Assembly (NCBI GenBank): GCA_002506425.1
Contig: DAXO01000071.1
Coordinates: forward strand, 1 to 31,542
Source: Methanomassiliicoccaceae archaeon UBA480
GTDB lineage: Archaea > Thermoplasmatota > Thermoplasmata > Methanomassiliicoccales > Methanomethylophilaceae
Direction: 5' to 3'
DNA: 31,542 nucleotides
Shown: positions 28,130 to 31,542 of the stretch, one piece after another
Position numbering within the stretch: position 1 is the stretch's first letter
Layout of the letters: every line of letters begins with the position of its first letter
Position numbers and translations under genes: made by a program
The notes under the pieces: model-generated
Database searches by the model: none
What the model saw: only the letters and a program-made list of their open reading frames with translations
Told to the model about the DNA's origin: nothing

Positions 28130-28261
28130 TCAATCGGATTTCAGGACCTTCTTCACGTTGGGTCTTTCTTTGAAGAAGATCTTGGATCCGCACTTCTCGC
28201 ACTGGAGCCCCAGGGCGTTGACGTTCCTGACGGGCTCGTTGCATTTGGCGCATCTGTACAT
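28130..28261 (-). CDS. rpoP: RNA polymerase subunit P (Rpo12)
   Basis: A 43-residue zinc ribbon: 'MYRCAKCNEPV' with Cys4 and Cys7, then 'LQCEKCGSKIFFKERP' with Cys21 and Cys24, matching archaeal Rpo12/Rpb12, the small polymerase subunit that bridges Rpo3 and the large subunits. ATG at 28261, TGA at 28130. It lies between rpl37ae and pcc1, its usual archaeal place, and is easily missed by size cut-offs. Confidence 0.93.
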   Translation of the reverse strand: MYRCAKCNEPVRNVNALGLQCEKCGSKIFFKERPNVKKVLKSD

Positions 28262-28267
28262 CGTGTC

Positions 28268-28519
28268 TCACTGCTCGCTGACCTGAGAGATCTCCCTCTT
28301 GGTCTTGGGGGTGTAGGCGCCGGCAGCGAACTTGGTGTTGCAGTGCGCGCAGTACCAGATGCCCGAGCTCTCCCTCTTGACGGCAGCGTGGTGGCATACC
28401 GGGCACTCGTGCTTCTTCTTCTGCTGGGCCTCGATGTTCTTGATCCTGTTGCGGACGATAACTCCGTATCTGGCTCCGAACCTTCCGGAGCTACCCGCCT
28501 TGACTGTCCTCTTTGCCAT
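28268..28519 (-). CDS. rpl37ae: ribosomal protein L37Ae
   Basis: An 83-residue large-subunit protein with the N-terminal 'RTVKAGSSGRFGARYGVIVR' signature of L37Ae/L43e and a zinc ribbon formed by Cys39, Cys42, Cys57 and Cys60. It starts 6 bp after the rrp42 stop, keeping the conserved exosome-ribosome gene order. Confidence 0.96.
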   Translation of the reverse strand: MAKRTVKAGSSGRFGARYGVIVRNRIKNIEAQQKKKHECPVCHHAAVKRESSGIWYCAHCNTKFAAGAYTPKTKREISQVSEQ

Positions 28520-28525
28520 GTGGGA

Positions 28526-29299
28526 TCACCCAATGATTTTTCTGATCTCCGCGCCGATCTTCACGGACCTGTCGAGGCACTGGCTCAGCTCGTCAAGGGT
28601 GATCGAGCCGCACCCGCCCTTCTGCATGGCCCTGAAGTTGCCGTTGTCGTCGGTCGTGACCGTCAGACGCGCGGTTGAAATCTGCTCTTCGTCGTAGTCG
28701 GGGTCTACTATTAATGTGTTTCCGATTTTGACCTCGGTGACGGAAATCGGGGTGCACGTGACGGGGAGGGGCTTGTTGGGACCCTTTCCGTACTGTTCTC
28801 CGGGGACGATGGCCGATTTGAGCGCGGCCACGGCCGCCAGGTTGGCGGCGTCGAACAGATTGCCGTCATGATCGATGGCATAGATGTCGATGTAGCACAT
28901 CCAGACCTCCTCTCCGGGGGTGATGCACAGCGCCTCGACGTCGACCATTCCGGACTCGCGGATGCCGCGGTCCACGACACGGGCCAGCTCGATCGCGTCC
29001 TCTCCGGGGGGACCGGATTCGAACGAGGAGTGGGCCATGGGGATGAGCTCCATTCCGGTGGTCAGCACTCCGAGGTTCGGGGTGTCGCCGAATGGCGTTC
29101 CGGGGATGATCTTGATTCCGGCCATGACGGTGGTGTTGCCGAGCCTGACACGGGCGGATCCATCGGCCGATTCGATGATTCCCGTTTCGATGCTTATGTT
29201 CCTGAAATCCTCGACTCCGCGGCCGTCCTGTCTCTTGCCCTCCTCGAGGAGGTGCATCATGTGGTCGCGCTTGATGCCCGACATCAGTTCGTTGGTCAT
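28526..29299 (-). CDS. rrp42: exosome complex subunit Rrp42
   Basis: A 257-residue RNase PH-fold protein: 'RQDGRGVEDFRNISIETGII' opens the family and 'LTVTTDDNGNFRAMQKGGCGSITLDEL' closes it. Archaeal Rrp42 lacks catalytic activity itself but forms the hexameric ring with Rrp41 and shapes the active site for 3'-5' phosphorolysis of RNA. Its ATG overlaps the rrp41 stop (ATGA). The length is typical. Confidence 0.96.
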   Translation of the reverse strand: MTNELMSGIKRDHMMHLLEEGKRQDGRGVEDFRNISIETGIIESADGSARVRLGNTTVMAGIKIIPGTPFGDTPNLGVLTTGMELIPMAHSSFESGPPGEDAIELARVVDRGIRESGMVDVEALCITPGEEVWMCYIDIYAIDHDGNLFDAANLAAVAALKSAIVPGEQYGKGPNKPLPVTCTPISVTEVKIGNTLIVDPDYDEEQISTARLTVTTDDNGNFRAMQKGGCGSITLDELSQCLDRSVKIGAEIRKIIG

Positions 29300-30033
29300 T
29301 CCGAAGCCTCCTGGTTCTTAGAGTAGCGTCTTTTGAGTGCGTCCACCTGCAGGTCGTGGACCTCGTGGCAGGCGTTCACCGCGAGCTCGATGGCGTGGTC
29401 GAACTCCGCGCGGGTCATGTTCCCGTCCATCTGGAGAAGGACGATCTCATCGGTCGAAGGGACGATGGCGATGGGCACGTCAGCCTGACCGTAGTTGTCC
29501 TCCTCCTTGTTCAGGTCGAGCAGGACCTTCCCGTCGGCCTTGCCGGCGGCGATAGCGGGGACGATGTCCCTCATGGGGATACCCGCATCGGCGAGCGCCA
29601 CGGATGCCGCGGTCAGTCCGGCGCATCTGGTCCCGGCGTTGGCCTGAAGGATCTCGATGTACACGTCGATGGAGGCGCGGGGGTACAGCTCGGTGAGGAC
29701 GACCTTCTCGAGGGCCTCGGCTGTGATCTTGGAGATCTCGACGCTCCTTCTGTCGGTACCAGGTCTCTTCCTGTCGGAGACGGAGTACGCCTGCATGTTG
29801 TATTTGACCTGGACGATTGCCTTCTCAGGGTTCTGGAGATGCCTGGGGTGGCATTCCCTGGGTCCGTAGACGGCGGCCAGGACCTTGTTCTTTCCGATCT
29901 CGACGTATGCGGATCCGTCCGCATTGTGCAGCACTCCCGCCTCTATCTTTATGGGCCTGTGCTCCTCGGCAGTCCTGCCGTCTATGCGCATGCCGTTCTC
30001 GTCGACCAATACCATATCAGTGTGTCCGCTCAT
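29296..30033 (-). CDS. rrp41: exosome complex subunit Rrp41 (catalytic)
   Basis: A 245-residue RNase PH-fold protein and the catalytic exosome subunit. The phosphate-binding 'RPGTDRRSVEISK' arginines and the acidic catalytic strand 'LLDLNKEEDNYGQADVPIAI' (split: residues about 170-190) are intact, so phosphorolysis should be active. The ATG at 30033 follows GGAGGAG at a good distance; the GTG two codons earlier would sit on that site. It begins 2 nt after the rrp4 stop. Confidence 0.96.
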   Translation of the reverse strand: MSGHTDMVLVDENGMRIDGRTAEEHRPIKIEAGVLHNADGSAYVEIGKNKVLAAVYGPRECHPRHLQNPEKAIVQVKYNMQAYSVSDRKRPGTDRRSVEISKITAEALEKVVLTELYPRASIDVYIEILQANAGTRCAGLTAASVALADAGIPMRDIVPAIAAGKADGKVLLDLNKEEDNYGQADVPIAIVPSTDEIVLLQMDGNMTRAEFDHAIELAVNACHEVHDLQVDALKRRYSKNQEASE

Positions 30034-30035
30034 GG

Positions 30036-30746
30036 TCACTCCTCCCCCTCATCATCTTCTTCGCTCTGGGGGAGCTTGCTCTCGATAAATTCTTTGATTC
30101 TGTCTATGAGGTTGCCGCACTGGGCCTTCTCCTCGATCATTCTGACGGCCTCTGCAGCCACATCGGCATTCTCGTCGTCGCCGTCTATCCATACCATGCC
30201 GTTCTGTCCAACGGTGATGCGGCAGTCGGTCATCTCCTTCAGCATGGAGATCATGGAGCCGCTCTTCCCGATGATCCTCGAGACCTTGGTGTGAGAGACC
30301 TTCACCAGCCTTCCGCCCTCGATCTTCCTGAGACCGGAGTCCTTCATGGTGACCTGGATTTTCTTGCTCTCGTCTACCGACAGCACCTTGAGCAGCACGA
30401 CGTCTCCCATTCCGAGGTAGCGCGACGTGTCTCCGAATTCGACCTTCCATGGGACCTCGTTGACGTGCAGCGGTGCCGGGTAGGGTGCTCCGATGTCCAC
30501 AAGCCAGTTGGAGGGGCCTATGTCGACGATGACTCCTATGACTGTGTCTCCGGACACGGGCATGTAGCATCCCCTGAGCGGGATGACTCCCACCGTGTTC
30601 TGGTACACGTTGCGCACGCCCATCACGCTGGCGCGGACCTTCCCTTTGTAGAAGTAGGCGAAGTCCCCGGGCTTCATGCCGGTGCCGTCCAGGACATCAC
30701 CCGGGACGACGATCTCGCGAGTCTGTCTGGTGTTTCTTCTTTCCAT
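30036..30746 (-). CDS. rrp4: exosome complex subunit Rrp4
   Basis: A 236-residue RNA-binding cap protein of the exosome. An N-terminal domain ('IVVPGDVLDGTGMKPGDFAYF') is followed by an S1 domain (about residues 60-135, 'VIGVIVDIGPSNWLVDIG') and a KH domain with the GXXG loop IIGKSGS (about residue 160). The C-terminus is acidic. The ATG at 30746 is chosen because GAGTGA lies 5 nt upstream; a GTG three codons earlier overlaps that site. Located between SBDS and rrp41 as in most archaea. Confidence 0.95.
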   Translation of the reverse strand: MERRNTRQTREIVVPGDVLDGTGMKPGDFAYFYKGKVRASVMGVRNVYQNTVGVIPLRGCYMPVSGDTVIGVIVDIGPSNWLVDIGAPYPAPLHVNEVPWKVEFGDTSRYLGMGDVVLLKVLSVDESKKIQVTMKDSGLRKIEGGRLVKVSHTKVSRIIGKSGSMISMLKEMTDCRITVGQNGMVWIDGDDENADVAAEAVRMIEEKAQCGNLIDRIKEFIESKLPQSEEDDEGEE

Positions 30747-30768
30747 TCGTATCACTCTGTCTTGAATT

Positions 30769-31467
30769 TCATTCGCTCATCAGCTTGACCGATGCCGAGC
30801 CCCTTGTCTTGTGCTTCAGCTTCTCAGTCAGCTCGGTGATGGTCCCGGCGGGGATCTCCATGGATCCGATCCAGTCCCCTTCGGGGGTCCATACCTCGTG
30901 CTCGACGATTCCATAATGTGTAATATCGTCGTAGCATCTTCCGTAGTCCGATCCCTTCAGTTTCACCGCTATGCGGCTCTTCTCGAATCTGATGGGTATA
31001 AGCGGTCTGAGGGCCTTCATGGCCTCTTCGATCTCCTTGTCGAGAGGCTTGAACGGATCCACATGGAACTTGGCCTCTTCGAGCGCGAGCTCGATTCTCA
31101 GAGGCGGATGCGGGGTGCGGGTCTGCGGATTGATGGCGTTGGCGGCGATGTACGCGATGACGCGCTGCCTCTTTGCCTCCAGCATCTCCTTCCTCTGCTC
31201 CGCGGTTATCTGTATCTCGCCCTTTTCGACGATGCGGCGGGCGATCTCGGCCACGTCGGTTGTCCCGAAGGCCTCCTTCGTCTTCTCCTCCGGAGGCCTG
31301 GTGCCTTTGGACGCGTTCTTGAACACGTCCTCGACCGCCATGAATTCGACTATGTCGAACTTCTTGCCCTGCTTGATGAGGTCCACCACCTTCGGATCCA
31401 GGAGGATCTCGAAGGTCTCGCCGTGGGTCTCCAGGCGGGCGGTTATGGCGTCGTCGAGATTGACCAC
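30769..31467 (-). CDS. sdo1: ribosome maturation protein SBDS (Sdo1)
   Basis: A 232-residue SBDS orthologue with three domains: N-terminal FYSH-like domain ('ARLETHGETFEILLDPKVV', 'EVFKNASKG'-type segment seen as 'EDVFKNASKGTRP'), a central helical domain ('RRIVEKGEIQITAEQRKEMLEAKR') and a C-terminal ferredoxin-like domain. SBDS helps release the subunit anti-association factor aIF6 from large ribosomal subunits. It starts with GTG 4 bases after the psmA stop. The order psmA-SBDS-rrp4 is the conserved one. Confidence 0.95.
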   Translation of the reverse strand: MVNLDDAITARLETHGETFEILLDPKVVDLIKQGKKFDIVEFMAVEDVFKNASKGTRPPEEKTKEAFGTTDVAEIARRIVEKGEIQITAEQRKEMLEAKRQRVIAYIAANAINPQTRTPHPPLRIELALEEAKFHVDPFKPLDKEIEEAMKALRPLIPIRFEKSRIAVKLKGSDYGRCYDDITHYGIVEHEVWTPEGDWIGSMEIPAGTITELTEKLKHKTRGSASVKLMSE

Positions 31468-31471
31468 GGGA

Positions 31472-31542
31472 TCACATCTTGGCGATGAGTTCAGAGACCT
31501 CCTTCTCGGAGAGTCTCTTGAATTTGCTGCCGATCTCGGCGC
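31472..31542 (-). CDS. psmA: proteasome subunit alpha, C-terminal end (partial)
   Basis: Only the last 22 residues and stop lie in the window; the gene continues past 31542. The peptide 'AEIGSKFKRLSEKEVSEL' followed by IAKM resembles the charged C-terminal helix of archaeal proteasome alpha subunits ('KFxxLSxEEV'). Position directly before SBDS-rrp4-rrp41-rrp42 strongly supports the call, since that is the standard archaeal order. Confidence 0.75.
   Translation of the reverse strand, partial: AEIGSKFKRLSEKEVSELIAKM

Noticed and set aside
1..31542. CRISPR arrays, insertion sequences, integrases, phage genes or long direct repeats
   Set aside because: None seen on reading both strands; the only clear internal repeat is the protein-level similarity of the two transglutaminase-like genes.

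Overview
This GC-rich window looks like a compact archaeal, probably methanogen, chromosome. The ribosome-exosome-proteasome superoperon (psmA, SBDS, rrp4, rrp41, rrp42, rpl37ae, rpoP, pcc1, prefoldin beta) and the rpl44e-rps27e-aIF2alpha-nop10 operon are archaeal only. An MtaA/MtbA-type methylcobamide:CoM methyltransferase next to a DadD-type deaminase points to a methyl-reducing methanogen. The near absence of TAG stops would fit a pyrrolysine-using member of Methanomassiliicoccales (Thermoplasmatota); that placement is inference, since no 16S or mcr gene lies here.

Layout. 1-2.9 kb (+): a SIMPL-domain protein and two tandem, equally long, membrane-anchored or secreted transglutaminase-like proteins. 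2.9-4.7 kb (-): an MBL-fold hydrolase and the MtaA-like protein, divergent from the deaminase (4.8-6.1 kb, +). 6.2-9.3 kb (-): a CPA2-type cation/proton antiporter and an Eis-like acetyltransferase. 9.4-9.6 kb (-): an intron-containing tRNA-Tyr. 9.6-11.2 kb: two divergent unknown membrane proteins. 10.9-12.6 kb (-): the translation operon. 12.6-14.1 kb: divergent rpiA and dph6. 14.1-16.5 kb (-): copper chaperone and CopA. 16.5-20.8 kb (-): a nitroreductase and a very large HRDC-helicase-nuclease protein. 20.9-22.6 kb: a hotdog thioesterase converging on a TctA-like permease. 22.6-24.3 kb: divergent hpt and tyrS. 24.4-27.4 kb (-): a DHH phosphoesterase and an ABC-2 exporter pair. 27.5-31.5 kb (-): the superoperon, running off the window inside psmA.

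Three signals stand out. (1) Most first genes of transcription units have an A/T-rich TATA-like box centred about 22-27 nt before the ATG, so they are probably leaderless, whereas genes inside operons carry GGAGTGA/GGTGA ribosome-binding sites. (2) Several genes appear to have lost their proper stop codon. The helicase ORF runs through the whole nitroreductase gene in another frame; the TctA permease runs antisense through the whole thioesterase gene while the thioesterase runs back into the permease; Nop10 is about twice its normal length. (3) TAG is used as a stop only by three of these suspicious tails; ordinary genes end in TGA, occasionally TAA.

No CRISPR array, insertion sequence, integrase or phage gene is visible. 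The best candidate for an unusual system is the single-gene HRDC/DUF4011/SF1 helicase/Vsr-like nuclease protein, whose architecture resembles that of stand-alone nucleic-acid-processing or defence helicases. No stretch longer than about 140 bases lacks a gene.
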